This document shows positions 44,501 to 57,910 of a stretch of 64,000 nt of DNA, piece by piece. Within the stretch, counting starts at the first letter, position 1; every line of letters starts with the position of its first letter. Under the pieces are notes generated by a model. That model saw only the letters and a list, made by a program, of their open reading frames with translations, was not told the origin of the DNA and did not search any database. Source of the stretch: Anoplolepis gracilipes (lineage: Eukaryota; Arthropoda; Insecta; Hymenoptera; Formicidae); NCBI RefSeq assembly GCF_047496725.1, contig NC_132972.1, positions 8,389,501 through 8,453,500 of the forward strand, in the 5' to 3' direction. Made by a program: the position numbers and the translations under genes.

Positions 44501-47500
44501 TAAATTATTGAAACTTGAATTATTCATCTCCACACAAAAGAGAAGATAATTATAATGCAAATTATAATATAAATTATAATATGCAATGCTCGATCAATTC
44601 GATGCTGCGATGTTAAAAGTAAGAACATCACGTAAAGATGTCATATTCTACGTGATGTAGACCTATATAGTAAATCTATTGATCGCGCTTCTTTTTATTA
44701 CACGTGTAGAGGTATATCCCTCCGCGCGGTCGACGAGAGATTATAAATATTGCCGTGAGAACATAATGGTCAGGTATATATAAACTAGGGAGAAAAACAA
44801 CGTTTGATTCTGAAATCGATACGTAAGTAATTGTTACATCCTGAAACAGTGATTCCGAAATCAGTGACATTATCCGGTACGCAATGTCGCAAAAATCAAT
44901 ACCGCAGTCAGTGGATATATCTAGTTTCGCATATTAGCTGTTGAAACAATCGGGTCCGAAATCAAACAATTCTGCACAATTAATCAAGCAATTTAAAATA
45001 ATTTAAGAATATAATACAATTGAGAAATATATTATGTGCCAAATATTAAGATTGTTTTTACTTTTCCAATGAAACGCTGTATCTTGTTATTTTGTACATA
45101 TATATATATATTTTATATTGATAGTTCGTGTTAAAAAATTTGAAATTTGACGTACGACATAAGAGCAGTAGAAAAGTTATTCAAGTTTAAAAAAGCAATA
45201 TGTATGTTTTTTTAAGTTTTTCAATTTGTAAAACTAACTTTTAAAGTACTTTCTACAAAAAAAATTCCATATTTTCTATATACGTTTGTAACTTTTTTAA
45301 CAAGTTCTTCTTTTTGACTATAGTTCATCAGATACATACGTGTTATAATTTATTCATTGCTATAAACTGTGCTATAGTAACTGTAAATATTATGTGCAAA
45401 TAAATATGCACATCTGTTAATTATGTTTTAACCGCAACTGAAAATACATTTAAATAAAAGATTGATATTTTGATAGCATCAAATATATATTTTTTCGCAA
45501 TATAAGTATATTCTTGTAAATAGCTTTCTTTTTTCCAAAATCTGATATTTTTTTAAAAGTTTTGGATAAATAATATTTTATATCATGAATATTATACGTA
45601 CAATATTCAATTTATTTCATTTTAGTCAAATTATTTTATTCAATTAAATTATGTGTCTCTAAATATGTTCACGTTGTATTGTCGAAAGCGCATTGTAATT
45701 GTGCTTCGATAAAAAATTCGTACAATATTAGCAATTCTGTTTGTGACGTTGTTTTAAATACTAATAGCTATTTGATTTGCAATAACCGCGTCACTCATTT
45801 TCATCAGTTGTTTTTTATGCTTTTTTTTTAAATTTTTGCGTCAATGAATCAATACCTAATAAAAAGAATAATTAATCTCTTTCTGTCAAATTAACAATTT
45901 GATCATTATATTACTACAGACAAAAAATATATTCCGTCATAAAGAATGTAAATGTCTTAAGAATGTTCTTTGTCTATAATCCTCGATTATGTAACATTTT
46001 TTTTTTCATCATCTTACTCTTTAAATTATTTTATACATTTTATATCAATATATTTTATTTATTTATAACATGTAATTATATAAAATATATATATATAAGT
46101 TCGTCAAGAAAGTTTTGAAAGTTTCAAATATAGTATTATCAATTAGAAACAGATAGTATATATTGAAGATGATATCTCGTGGAAAGGCATGACAAATAAA
46201 AGTATAAGAAAGCAAGTGACTCATCGTCTTGACTTCTCTACGGTTCTTTGTGCTTTCAATATATATTGTGAGAGTGGAGCAGCTTTCTTTTCTTTCGAAT
46301 TGTCAGTTAGTGAGTAAACTAATGACTAAGAATACAGGAATCCGGAAAGTCCGAGAAGTCCAACGCTCTTTTAAAAATACTATAGCTTCATCTCTATCAT
46401 ATGTAGAGTTCTTTATCACACAATGTTTCCTTTAGCAAATATTTTACACGCAGAAAGAGTAATTAAAAAACTGTAAGAAAAATTATATTTATATATTTAT
46501 ACTATAAAGAGGAAAGTATTAAAATAGGAAAGTAATAGGCATAATTTACAACAATATAACGTTATTGATTATATGGTGCAACATACTAACACGAACTGCT
46601 TTTGATAGAAGGCTATCGATGACGTACTACTTTTAAAGGATGTATGTAAAGCAAAAAGTTGAATAAAGTGCACACGTACACAATTTAAGAAACAATTTTT
46701 TTTTTTGTAGAAGTGCGTATATATATTTTATATGTATGCAGGATAGTTGATGAAGAAGTGTTTTCTGAAGAAGTGTCTCGTGTATGATAATCGGCGAACA
46801 AGACCTTGAGGTGTGAAAGGAAAGATGGCGGTCAAGAATGTATTTCTGCATGTCATATATGTGCAAGCAGCGTATACATGACAAAACATAGATAAGTAAA
46901 TCTTATATAATAATTTCTTATTCTCCGCTATTGTAAAGAGAAAGAAAGAGAGAGAGAGAAGGCAGAATTTATATTAGTCATAAAATTCTTATTTATCATA
47001 TTTTTGTTAAAAGTTGTAAAGTATTATTTATATAAATAATTAATTAATCTTCACTTATTTTTCATTATTTTCTAGCAATATATATTGCAAACGTATTGCA
47101 AAATCATGCGCAACTTCTATATATATATACATGTTGCAGAAATTTTTGATTAATTTTGTGACTATCATACGAAAGATCTGCAATGCACCATTAGAGAAAA
47201 TAATTCGCACCTAGAAAGCTAATAAATGAAATCAGAGCTGGTCCTTTTTTGTCGATAGCGTTGTAACGTGGAACAATACGTGCACACTATGGATCGTGCA
47301 CTTTTATCGTATAAGCTGCTTTAGTGCCAATATGAGTGTGCCCAATTCAGCCAAATTATTTCACAATGTAATTCTCTGTTCTTTTAAAAAAATGTATATA
47401 AAAATGCTAAATTTCTAAGTGGATTAAGAAACGATAGCACCGAGCAATATAGAGTGTTTTATAAATTCTATAATAAAAGATTTTCTAACAACAAGAATTG

Positions 47501-50297
47501 TAAAAGTAATCAACAAAGATTATATATAAAATATATTATATAAATAAAAGAAATTAAGAAATTATAAGATATATTATATATAAATATAAAATTTGTTTAA
47601 AATATTTGAAAAAGTAATAGAAATAGACAGAGGGATTATATATATAATGTAGAACATCACATACATACACGATAAAAAAAGAAAACATTTTATAATTATC
47701 TTTGTGTAATTATAACGAATGAAAATAGTATGCGATTCAAATTTCTATATATAACATAGAGATGTCTCTTGATCCCAATACTTTGCACACTCATCCACAA
47801 ACATCAGCTGAAATAGTCTCGTGTAAGATTGTGATCTAAAAAAGCGTGCGTGCATTTTTGGCACGACTCGTTACAACTACTGATGGTAGCGTCTGTTATT
47901 AACCTCAGGGTGTCTCGAAGCCAGAAATCGTCTCACCAATCGAGAGATATTGTGACCTAGAAAAGGCTGGCGAAAGCAAGTACATTCGTTCACTCCTATT
48001 ACTCGGGTCAACTACGGTTCGATGACTCTTAAGAGAAGTTGAAAATAAGAATCGTGTATTAATAATTTTGATAATTAGTAATGTCTCATTGGCGACATAA
48101 ATTTGTCATATTTATTTCCAATTTTATTATGTATGATATAAGAATATTGACATATTAAATTATAAAAGATTATTTTCAAAGTAAGATTACGAAAATATAA
48201 AAAGATTAAGAATAAAAAGAAATTCCTGAGATTAATTTTTAGTTAAGATCTGTCCTCCGGCTTAGGTGTCTCATTAAGTTTATTTTATTTTTCATAATTA
48301 TTATACAACTTCAAACAAATAAAAAGCTAATTTGCGAAATGCACGCAAATTTATTTAGATTACAGAAGAACCGCTAAATAATCTTAAAAAATGTTGAAAT
48401 TTAAATTAAATATAATATTTTATTTTGTTTTAAAATAAAATACTAATTCTTACATTATGAAACAATTTACTGCAATAAAAAATACTTGAAAATTGCACAT
48501 TTTTAATTAGTATTTTATTCTTAATATTACACTTTGTACCATACAATGTGTTATAATTTATGAATTCGCGCTCAGAATTAAGAAATTTATTATTTATACA
48601 GCCCCTGTAAACAGATTCTGAAAAAAACTTCTCAGTTTAAGAAATAAAACAAGAATATAAGCTAGATGTGTGTATGTGATCATACAGCTGTGTATGTATT
48701 TCCGGTGAGATTCTTTCGAAAGTCTCAGATAGCACAGATGGAACTTAGGTGAGAAACATTTGAAGTTTACGTGCGACCAAAGGTAGCCCGATTATAAGAG
48801 CCGCATTGTTCGACGTGATGAATAGCTGGAGTCAGGATTACAAAGTACTCGCGTGGGGTACTTTATATCTTAAATAACGTCAAGAAAGTAGAAAAGCCTG
48901 TACAAGAACAATTTATGCAAAAGATGAGCGCAGGAAAAGTGTAGGGAAAAAATTCGAATAAATGTAGTCGCGCGGAAGAATAGGGATGTGAACGAAATTT
49001 AGAGAAGCCGAAATTTAGTAAAATAAATTGCACGCAAAATACTTTGCAGTACGCCCAGTTCAAGCATCTCGAGTACATCCACCGAGTCGAGTCCTTTCAC
49101 CGTGGCAGGTGTCTACGCATGCAACAACGGAGGCGGATACGGTACCCACACGCAGAAAAGTTCAACGTTGCATTCTGGATTGCAAGTAGGCTTTCATACA
49201 ATGCGACGCGGCTTGTTGTCGCGTACGACATGGAAATGCCAAGTACAGGAATGCAACGTGCGATTTTTCCACTTGCACGATCAGTCGCAACAAATAATTA
49301 AAAACGTCATTTGTTGATTGAGAGCGATTAACAAATTAATAAGGCTGATTAAGAAAATATATATGCAGACATTTTTTTTTTAACACCTAACGCGTATTAA
49401 ATATATAGGACAATCTGATAAGAGATATTTCTATATATTTCTATATCTAATATATGGGGCTCATATACAAGCTTTATAAAAAATTCAGAAATGTTAATCG
49501 TGACATATCAAATATAAACAGGATTGTATACGGAATGTTTTCCTCTAAAAAATCTTCAGAAGTAAATTGGACTCTCAGACTGTTTGCATAATTATAGTAT
49601 TTAATCAGAACAGTACACAGCTCGTTCACCTATAAGAGTAGTCGACGTTTTAAACGCCTTTTAAATCTCTTTCGTTTCATCGTCACGAAACGAATGCTAC
49701 GTATAGCAACCAGTTATCCTTGAGTTCGATCCCCCCGATACGATTGGATCACCGAGTATGCGTGATCGCGGGCGTGTATACTTGCGTGCGCGCGGAGATT
49801 AGATTTATGCGTGTCGATTTATCGCGTAACGTTAATCAAATATAATTCCATAATATGCCCGCTCGATCGGCCAAGCATCTCTGTAATTTGTGCTTATATT
49901 AACTTTCACCTCTGTTGAAATTAATTAACCCTAAATTGGTTTTGCGTCTTCGAATTTTCGATTCTGTTAAACATATAATTTCTTTTTTCAATCTCTGTCG
50001 AGTAATTCCTTGTAATTTTGAAAATATATAATTCATCGATATGTGCGTGGTTTTAAATTTGAAAACACATATTTCTGTGAGTTAATCTTCACAATATGAA
50101 ACTGTTATCGTTTTATTATTTACGTAGAAGAACTTTATATCTAATCGCTGCGTGTTTGTATAGATCTGTGATTATATTTGTTAGAGTATCTTTTTCTGTT
50201 GCTATCAAGCTGATCAAGATGACACAAACGCGTTGCTTGTGTCGGTCTCAAGATATCGAGTTATTTCACGTACTAAATTGCTTATATTGTACAACAA

Positions 50298-50357
<60 letters not shown>

Positions 50358-53300
50358 CAATGTAAAAGCGCGTGAAAATGGAAGATGAACCGTTCGACGT
50401 CGCGACATTAAATCGAATGTTGCACTAGTCCACTTGGCAGGAAATGAGATTTTCGCCGTCTCGACGTAATCGAATAATTCTGCTAATTTGCGCGTAACGA
50501 ACATCACGTAATTAGACTGCACGACAAAATCGAGGGAGATGTCGGCGCGAGATTCAGACATTTCTATGTTCGTCAAATGTCTTGCCATGGCAGTCTTAAA
50601 CTATTTCATTTGCTTCCTAGCGGGATTAAATACCAACGAAGTGACAGGGCAAAAGCATTTTCGTCGCAAGAAATACATGGTAAATTCAGCTAAAAAATCT
50701 GACGCTTGTTTGCTTATTTTTCCTGGTAAATATCACTTGCTTTTTTACAAAATAAAGCCACAGCGGAACTTTTTTCACGCAGAAAAAATTTCCAGACTTA
50801 CTAAATCGTACCTTTTTTCGGTTTATACAGATAATTTATACAATAGACGTACATTTTTTTTGTTTTGTGCTGTATCATCTTCTTGTTACATCAAAGTGAT
50901 GAAAGTATAATTTTCTTCTCAACTTTATAAAATGCATTCATGTTTCATAAACAGTGTACATATATGTTTTCGGAGTGAAATGTGAAATATTTTCGCACAA
51001 TTTTAATAATATCTTAAATTTTACTATAAATTTCTTGAATTAGATTATTATAAACAATGTTTGAAAACCCTTTTTGTACATTTTATTGCGTATTTATAAC
51101 AAAATAAATATTTCAAAATACTTTACAATAATCAGATATGTAAAAACATTTACAATAATAATTTTTTAAAGTTGTTTTAATATTAAAATACTTTATAAAT
51201 TTAAATTAAATTAAATTATGTATTTAAGTATTTAAATATGCAAGTATTAATATATAACTATCACAATGTATTTGTTACGAATATGATATACTTTTAAAAA
51301 AGATTGAAAATTTAAATATAAATTAAATATGTCTCTTTGTAGAAAATAATATAATAAAAGAAGACTATGCAATACTGACAAGTCTTAAAAAAATGAAGAG
51401 ATCAAAGTAAAAACCACATTCTGGAAAAAGGAAGTTTAAATTACTTTTCATTGTTATTATGCAAAAAGAAAAGAAATCTTATTAAATCTTATTAAACATT
51501 CTAATAGAATAATCTCCATTGCATGAAAGTTACTCGTGTACTTCATTCGCGTGATAGATACTCGTGTAACACGTATGTACATATATACATATAAATTGTT
51601 TTTTGATATAAATTGTTTTTTGACTGCGAAATTGTATTTTTGGCTCTTACTATGCGTGGCATGTTGCAGACGCAAGCTTTTCGCAACGATAAATTGAATG
51701 TTATGGTATTCGATGAACGAAATGCCGATTCGGTTGAGCCAAACCTGACACGTGCTCGGCCAGCAAAGGTCATTGAAACGCGAGCGTCAACCGCACCTCG
51801 TTGTACCGTCATTTTCGCTGTTGAGAAACCGTCATGCATGAAGTGCGTCACTCCGTCTATGAAATGGGGATTCACAAAGTGCGATACACGAGCTTATATA
51901 ATTCGTATAGCGCATTGACAGTCTCAAAGAGTACCTAGAATCTGCGTCAGGTCTGTCTAAGCGCATGAGAATGTGCGATTGTCACGGAAATCGAATTCTC
52001 ACAAGCTAATTGTAATGTTCATGATGACACAAAACGTCCAATGTAACGAAAATGATATATTAGTCGTGCTACGACCGGTGCGATTGACGTCACGTCTACT
52101 GATTAATGAAGTTTCTCGTTATCAGAAATACTTTAGATGTGTAGACAGTAATATTAGAAACGAATATTCGATTTTATTCCACCTTTATCCATTTTCATTA
52201 ATTTTTAACAAAGTTATAAAAGTTCTACAAATTATACTTTTGGGACCAAAGTTGCTAAAAAGTGTCATGCTTCTGAAAAGAAACAAGAAAATGAGAATTT
52301 AATACAGAGTGTCATTAAAATTATACGAAAAATAATCTATACAAAAATCGTTGCAATCTTAATATTCTCTAAAGTAAAAAAATATTATTAAATTTGTTAA
52401 AAATCTATATTTTGTCTGAATAAATAAATATTTTATATAGTTGTGATATAAATATTGGTTATATATTATGACATAAAAATAAATAAAAGCTATAATAAAT
52501 TGTATTAAACATTCAAAAGAAAAGAAGAAAAAATAAACATCTTTAATCTTTATTCCTTACTGTTATTTTTGGCATCTTGTAACCGTACAGCTGGGTCACA
52601 GCGTATTTTTAATAAATTTATTGATAAAAGTATTTTTTAAAAATTTGAAAAATTAATAAACTTTCTAAATAAAGATTAAAATAATAAATTTGAAAAATAA
52701 TTTACTTAAATATATTATTTTATAATTATTCATTTTTAAGAAATTTGACGTTGTTAGAAAAATCGCGGACAAAAATAACCTACCACTACAGAATAAAGGT
52801 TAATATCTAAGATATATAGGAACAACCACATAATTCACTATATGTAGAAGATTGCGAGAACGAAATACGAAATAAGGATGCATGTGTGGAGCGCGATGAA
52901 GGGTGAAAAATGGAAGCAATAAGAAGAGCAAACCGTCATTTCCGACGGCTGCAAATCTCGGATTTTATGAAGCGTGGAATAAACCGTCCCTTCATATGCT
53001 TGTTCGCAAAACACTTGAAAGGAAAAAGTTGATAGTCACGTCATGACCATGCAATTTACGATTCATACTAATATTCATGGATTTTGTTATAGCGATGACA
53101 GCATAAAATTATACAATTATAAATAAGTAAAAATAAAAGTAAAAAAAATAAAAAATAAACTGTACTATAATGTAAATCTTGTAGTATTTTGGTTACATAT
53201 AAAAGAATTTTAGTTCATTCATAATAAAGCAAGATTGACAATCAAAACTGTGTTTGTGAGAGTTTTAGAAATGATAAAAAGAATATTATATAACAATTAA

Positions 53301-54319
53301 TTTTTTGCAAATTAAAAGATACATAAAAAGATGATAAATTAATATAAAAAATATAAAAAGACTATGAGTATTTATCAATTTTATGAGCGACTTAATATAT
53401 AAAAAATAATAAAAAAAAATTAAATATCTCTCATAATATAATATGAAGAATAACAAATCCAAAGATAATATAATGTAAAAATTAACAAATCCAAATTCTA
53501 TTAAAGAGAATAAAATTTATTTCATCTACTCTTTTTAATAATGGTTTTTTAGTCAAGATTTTTCTTCATTTCTTTTTTTTATGAATGTGTAAAGTATATA
53601 CGGAAAGTAATATCATAAGAAAAGAAATTAAAATTGCAGAATTAATTTATAAACCTATTTGATATATTTGAAAGAAGTATGTATACGAAAAATTCAATAG
53701 GACACGATCTATTTTGAAAATAAATGTATTCTCTTCACTTTAATTAAATCGCAATGTAGGTTGTTCTGTGATATATCAAACTTTAGGAACGTATTCTCTG
53801 TATTCTGAGATAATTTGTCCTGTGTGCAAGAATTTGATTAAATATCGGATTATTGAGTACTCCTTTTTTCACAAGCTTTGAGCTATCATGTTGAATATTT
53901 CGATAAAGCTAGATAAATTCAAATCTCAAGTTAAAAGTACATTAAAATGCACTTGAACTAAATTAAAATCTGTACGTTTACTTTTTTTTATTCGTGGTTT
54001 TAAATAATTCCATATTTATGAAATTTTAGACGAGAAATTGTGGCACTAAAAGGGGATGATGCCAATAGATATTATCTTACAGTTTAATGCAATTTGAGTG
54101 AAATACCCCAAGCAATATTGTAGTTGTAGGCGTCACGTGTGTGCACGTGGACGACAGTTTTGTCTCATATCGCAGATACTAGTGGAGCACGCGCAAGTAG
54201 CCGTAAACGTTACAGTTGACGTAAAACCAACACTGACAACGTACCGAGAGACGAAGACCATTTCCAGCATGGCTGGTAGCCCTCTCGAGTGGCTGGTGGG
54301 CGGATGGGTGGTTTCCCAT
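33445..54319 (-). CDS. numb: Numb, PTB-domain cell-fate determinant and endocytic adaptor
   Basis: Asymmetrically inherited inhibitor of Notch acting through endocytosis. Exons in transcription order: 54245-54319, 38044-38208, 37521-37592, 36879-37097, 36286-36472, 35725-35979, 34947-35132, 34330-34817, 33445-33750; phases agree, giving 650 residues. Exon 1 encodes an MGN leader (likely N-myristoylation). An internal Met at 38181 (MDRLRRSFRDSFRRRK, an aPKC-targeted membrane-binding stretch) could start a 616-residue form. The PTB domain runs from about 68 to 200 (FHVKYLGCVEVFESRGMQVC, DGLRVVEDETKGLIVDQTIE, RRWMCHGFLA). The NumbF region follows (YNPFAIERPHATP, FKRQLSLRVNDLPS with conserved phosphosites). 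Exon 8 is a Ser/Thr/Pro/Asn-rich linker. The C-terminus has DPF (613-615, alpha-adaptin type) and NPF (635-637, EH-domain type) and ends AFQVQL as in Drosophila Numb. Confidence 0.95.
35301..35329. repeat. poly-T run in a numb intron
   Basis: A run of more than 25 consecutive T residues on the + strand (poly-A in the numb transcript sense) between exons 6 and 7. A second such run is at about 58970-58991. Confidence 0.9.
38179..38181 (-). other. numb: alternative internal start codon of numb (short isoform)
   Basis: ATG in the sense of the gene, preceded in frame by nine codons of the same exon (KRERSPGKR). In Drosophila the equivalent Met starts the MDRLRR segment inside the longer isoform. 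A transcript starting near the exon at 38208, or leaky scanning, would use it. Confidence 0.6.
41576..42795 (+). repeat. diverged direct repeat pair (41576-41820 and 42555-42795), each with an aligned small ORF
   Basis: Both copies begin TTTAATATAAATTTAA, continue to TTTTTATCTATGGA, then AAATTTAAATCT and end near AAGAATA, with many substitutions between. The ATG in each (41665 and 42650) opens a frame of 72 and 61 codons whose first ~37 residues align with 14 identities and several conservative changes (M-D/E-K/E-I-N/H-I/M-R). Either two copies of an old repeat or remnants of a duplicated small gene. No function can be named. Confidence 0.5.
42338..42557. mobile_element. 220-bp palindromic MITE
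   Basis: TACACGGAGAAAATTTTATA at 42338 and TATAAAATTTTTTCCGTGTA ending at 42557 are inverted copies. The imperfect arms run about 70 bp (GTAGTAATTATGG versus CCATAGTTACTAC). No ORF. It sits immediately beside the second copy of the diverged repeat pair. Confidence 0.8.
54245..54319 (-). other. numb: distal first coding exon of numb (part of the numb CDS)
   Basis: Twenty-five codons beginning ATG GGA AAC and ending CTC TCG before the donor GTACGT at 54244-54239. The peptide starts MGNHPSAHQPLERATS; Drosophila Numb starts MGN with a PLER motif at the same distance. Splicing in phase 0 to 38208 gives LRLS|KRERSPGKRMD, resembling the fly sequence before MDRLRR. Gly2 followed by Asn is a plausible N-myristoylation site. 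The purine at -3 (GAAATGG context) favours use as a start. Confidence 0.8.
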
Positions 54320-55262
54320 TTCTCTCTAGTGGCGATGTTTTCACGATGAGCAGTATCCACCCGCTTCAAGTATCCAAATACAACGAATCGTTGGCAGTTT
54401 CACGTATCCGTTGATGAACCATTCGCGGTATCCAACTAACGATATCCACTAATATGACAGGAATGATCTTTTACACGCGGGAAGAGAAAGAAAAAGAGAG
54501 AGAGAGAGAGAGAAAAATCGAAATTTCTCTTCAAGATCTTCCAAACGTCTTGACGAGGTTTTGAAGAGATCCACTGCAAGCACTACGTGAGTCTATACAT
54601 CGATTCCTCAACCGATGACCTTTCGGTCTCTTTCACCTCTGCTACTATATAGACTCCGGATGCCTGTATTATTCATCAGCCGTTCGGAATGACGTACACT
54701 TCCCGTCAAGAGTGACACCAAACGCAGGACTTGTCGATCATATCACAAAACGATTATATCACTGGTCCCGGTGTTACGCGACGTCTGTTTCACACAATCG
54801 ATGCATCACAACCGCCATCAAGATGCGCCTCCTCGTCGCGATCAGCTCCGAAACGTTCCACGCTGGAGCCAGCACTCCACTCGCGCTTAAACCGCAGCGA
54901 TCAGCCGACCAGGGTAATTTTAGTCCGGCACAACGGCCACTGAATGGATGCCGCGAAAAGACATATAGAGAGAGAAGAGAGAAGAGAGAAGTAGGGGCAA
55001 ACGCGTTACTGCTGCTGATGGATGTCGTGATGCGCGGATGACATGGCGGCGCGAGATGCTTTAGAAAGAGTCGACTGGTAAAAACGCGAATGTGAATATG
55101 AGAGAGAAGACTATTGCCTCCTCCTATTTCTCCCGTTCTCCTTCCTCTTTTTATTCTTTCCTTTTCTTCTGCTCTTTTGCTTCTTTTTACCAGCAAACTG
55201 GTCACACAACTTACTCCAGGCTGACGTCACAGATTCTACCTAGGGAAGAGTGGGATTCCGAT

Positions 55263-55296
<34 letters not shown>

Positions 55297-57910
55297 TTCT
55301 GGTCTCGCGACTGAGTCCTCCTCTCCGAATGCCTTCGCTCTATCTCTTTTCGACCTGCAGATCGCAGACAGATACCACGGAACACCTCCGCGAACAAACA
55401 GCGGGAAACCGCGTCTTCTACTGCACGCCAGGCCAGGCTACAATGCAGTGAGCTTTGTCTTGTGTGAAGATGCTTCCTTAGCGATCTCTATCTGTTTTGT
55501 TATTTTTAAACGATGATTGCGTGCGTCCTCAATATGTCTATTACTGCAAAGACCATCGTGAATTACGATCATGCTCCTCCTGCTCTTTAAAATATTTTGT
55601 TTTTATCTTACTTTAATCGACGTCGTGCGATCTTCTAAGGCAATTCTAATGCGAATTTTTCGAATCACGTTGCAAATTATTCGATTGTATAAATGAAAAA
55701 TTTAGTCGGACGGTTAAAGACTCATTTGAGACTAGAACTAACTCCATTTAACTTTCGAATATCCGATATATTTGATCGCCCTGTAGTTGGATCTTCCCTC
55801 TCGGAGTTCGAGAGATACCTCGCGCACATTCAATTAAATTGACTTCACACCGCCTTAATGCGCTAATTAATAAGGTCACGACGGAAGGAGACTTTGGCGT
55901 ATTTTATGAACTCGTTCTCTTGCGAATTTCCTTATCGCGGGTCTTTCACAGTTTAATCGATACAATGTTTTCCCATCCATCTAATTGAATAGCCGTTGAG
56001 TGCTTTCGACAAGGCAATTAAGGCATTACCTCAACAACAAACAAGTTGATCTCTTCCGTTATTTTCTTTTTTTTTTTTCTTTCTTCCCTCCGTACGACTC
56101 TTTTTGCTGTACTCGTCTTCGTTTATATTAGCGATACGAGGAAGACTTAAATGCGATAGCAGCTCGCGATGGAAGTTTTCCCGCGATAGAGCAACATTAG
56201 TCGCAAAGTGTATAATGCAATTATTCACGAGCTCGTTTAACGTGTGCCAACTAATGGAGCAGGGCTGGACGATGCGAGTTCCCACGTTTTTCCGTTAGCC
56301 CTGTCGTCGTCACGCTCAGCTACTTCCGGCGACCCCACCGGAACTGTAAAAAGTACGTTTGACTCTTCGTAGAATCCGTCAATCAATTGATCATTTTTCG
56401 GAAGAATCACTCTCGAAAAAATCATCCATCACTTCTTTCCGCTTCAAATTTGTCTAATGAAGCGAATAAAAGGAAGGAGAGACCGCACAGCACCGATGAA
56501 CCATCCAAATAACCAACTCACAGCAACGAAGTATAAGTCATTAAAAAATATTAGAAAAAATATTCGGGTTTAAAAAATGAAGGATAATTCAGGCAGAGAA
56601 GAATTTGTCAGGTAATCCAATGGGTGATGCCTACGACTTTCAAATGAACGCTCAACGTTTTCATGCAATAACGAACACGCCATCTGGACGGGGACTCACG
56701 AGTGACACACAGGTAGATGATTCAACAACGAAGCGATTTAACGAGAAACGTGGAACTTGAACGAGCACTTGTCAATAAAATTCAGATTTGAAAGGCGTAC
56801 ATCGTCGCGCTGTCGCACTTTTGCCACGAAGAACGACGCGACGCAACATTGCGGACTTTCACCGGATCCAGTATCCGGTGTACGAGGAGACTTTGTTCGG
56901 TATATATTTTCCGGCACAAGCGAACCCTGCCCCAACGGATAACCCTCCCTGAGAGACTCCACAGACGCGAATGCCGAGGGTCCAACGGGCCCAGGTCACT
57001 CTATCCCACTTACTGTCGCTTGCCAGGGACAGATATAGAACTACAAGACCCTTCCTTTATGAAGAAGCTTTATCATAATATTCATTTTTTAATAATTCTG
57101 TAGTATATTAAAAATATTGTCACGTCAATGTCCTATATTTTATGATTATATCTGAGATAAGATTGTATTTTTATATGTAATTTTTTTTGAATTCCAGTCC
57201 TCGATTTTTCTCTATAAATGTTTCTACATTTTTTACAGTCCTTCATTGAAAAATTTCTTTTGCCAATAATAAGCTTAAATAAATTTTACAGAATTGTGTT
57301 ATTCTTTTTTTATATAGGTACGTGTTTTTTATTTCTTCTTATAATTTTATGAAATAAAAAATTATAACTAAAACTATGAACTGTTTCATAACATCTTTTA
57401 CAAACGCTTGTGTATAAATATGTATACAGCATATGGCATACAAGCAGCATATTTTATATAAAATTTCAGGAACGTATGTAGTACAAAGTACAACCCTGTT
57501 TTGAAAGCAACCGAATACAAGTCAGTCCTTCCTTTTCTTTCCAACGAATGAACGCCTTAGCTCGAGTCAGATCCAAGTTGTTTTCTTTTCCCTGCTTTGC
57601 GGATCTCAGGGATATAGCTAGTGTCAGCAGTACCCCGACCATCGACTTTCCGTTCGAGGTTCAATCATGTAAAACCGGTTTCTCGCCTGATTACACCTTT
57701 CGAAGACGATCCGGGCTCGGTTCTCGAGCTGCGAGCTCGGAGAAATTTACATCGGCGCGATCCAGATATTATTACTGCAATCTTTTGCATTCGACGTTAG
57801 GCTACCGAAACCAGGGATGTTAGAGAGTTCGAGGTCAATTCGAAACGAAGAGCCGGGGTGGATGTTTGAAGTTTACGGCAATGAGAGAAGCAGCTGCTGC
57901 GGCAAATGCT
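54320..57910. promoter_or_regulatory. numb: GC-rich region upstream of the numb distal exon (candidate promoter/5' UTR)
   Basis: Base composition and CpG frequency are clearly higher than in the surroundings, notably 54560-55450, 56280-57060 and 57530-57900. GA/CT-rich microsatellites lie at 54487-54513 and 55265-55294. The open frames here are short, overlap on both strands and show no recognisable motif, as expected for non-coding GC-rich DNA. The transcription start is not identifiable by eye. Confidence 0.45.

Larger units (their letters stand above)
38209..54244 (-). other. 16-kb first intron of numb
   Basis: No convincing exon lies between the distal first exon and the MDRLRR exon. Mostly AT-rich, with GC-richer islands near 43300-43960, 48700-49320, 49620-49900 and 51600-52100 that may be enhancers or alternative 5' UTR exons. 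Contains a (TA)n tract at 41513-41552, a palindromic element at 42338-42557, a diverged repeat pair (41576-41820 / 42555-42795), a (TA)n tract at 50299-50351 and a 13-bp-arm hairpin at 40959-40992. Confidence 0.6.

Noticed and set aside
49700..49760. GAGTTCGATCCCCCC, resembling a tRNA T-arm
   Set aside because: No matching acceptor stem, D-arm or anticodon arm could be folded around it.
50214..50910. Open frames on both strands around a TA tract (124 and 123 codons)
   Set aside because: Part is microsatellite translation, the rest lacks recognisable motifs and lies in the numb intron; they overlap each other on opposite strands.
54712..55516. Several 70-140 codon frames on both strands in a GC-rich region
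   Set aside because: GC-rich DNA yields long chance frames; they overlap on opposite strands, contain CT-repeat translation and show no domain or splice support.
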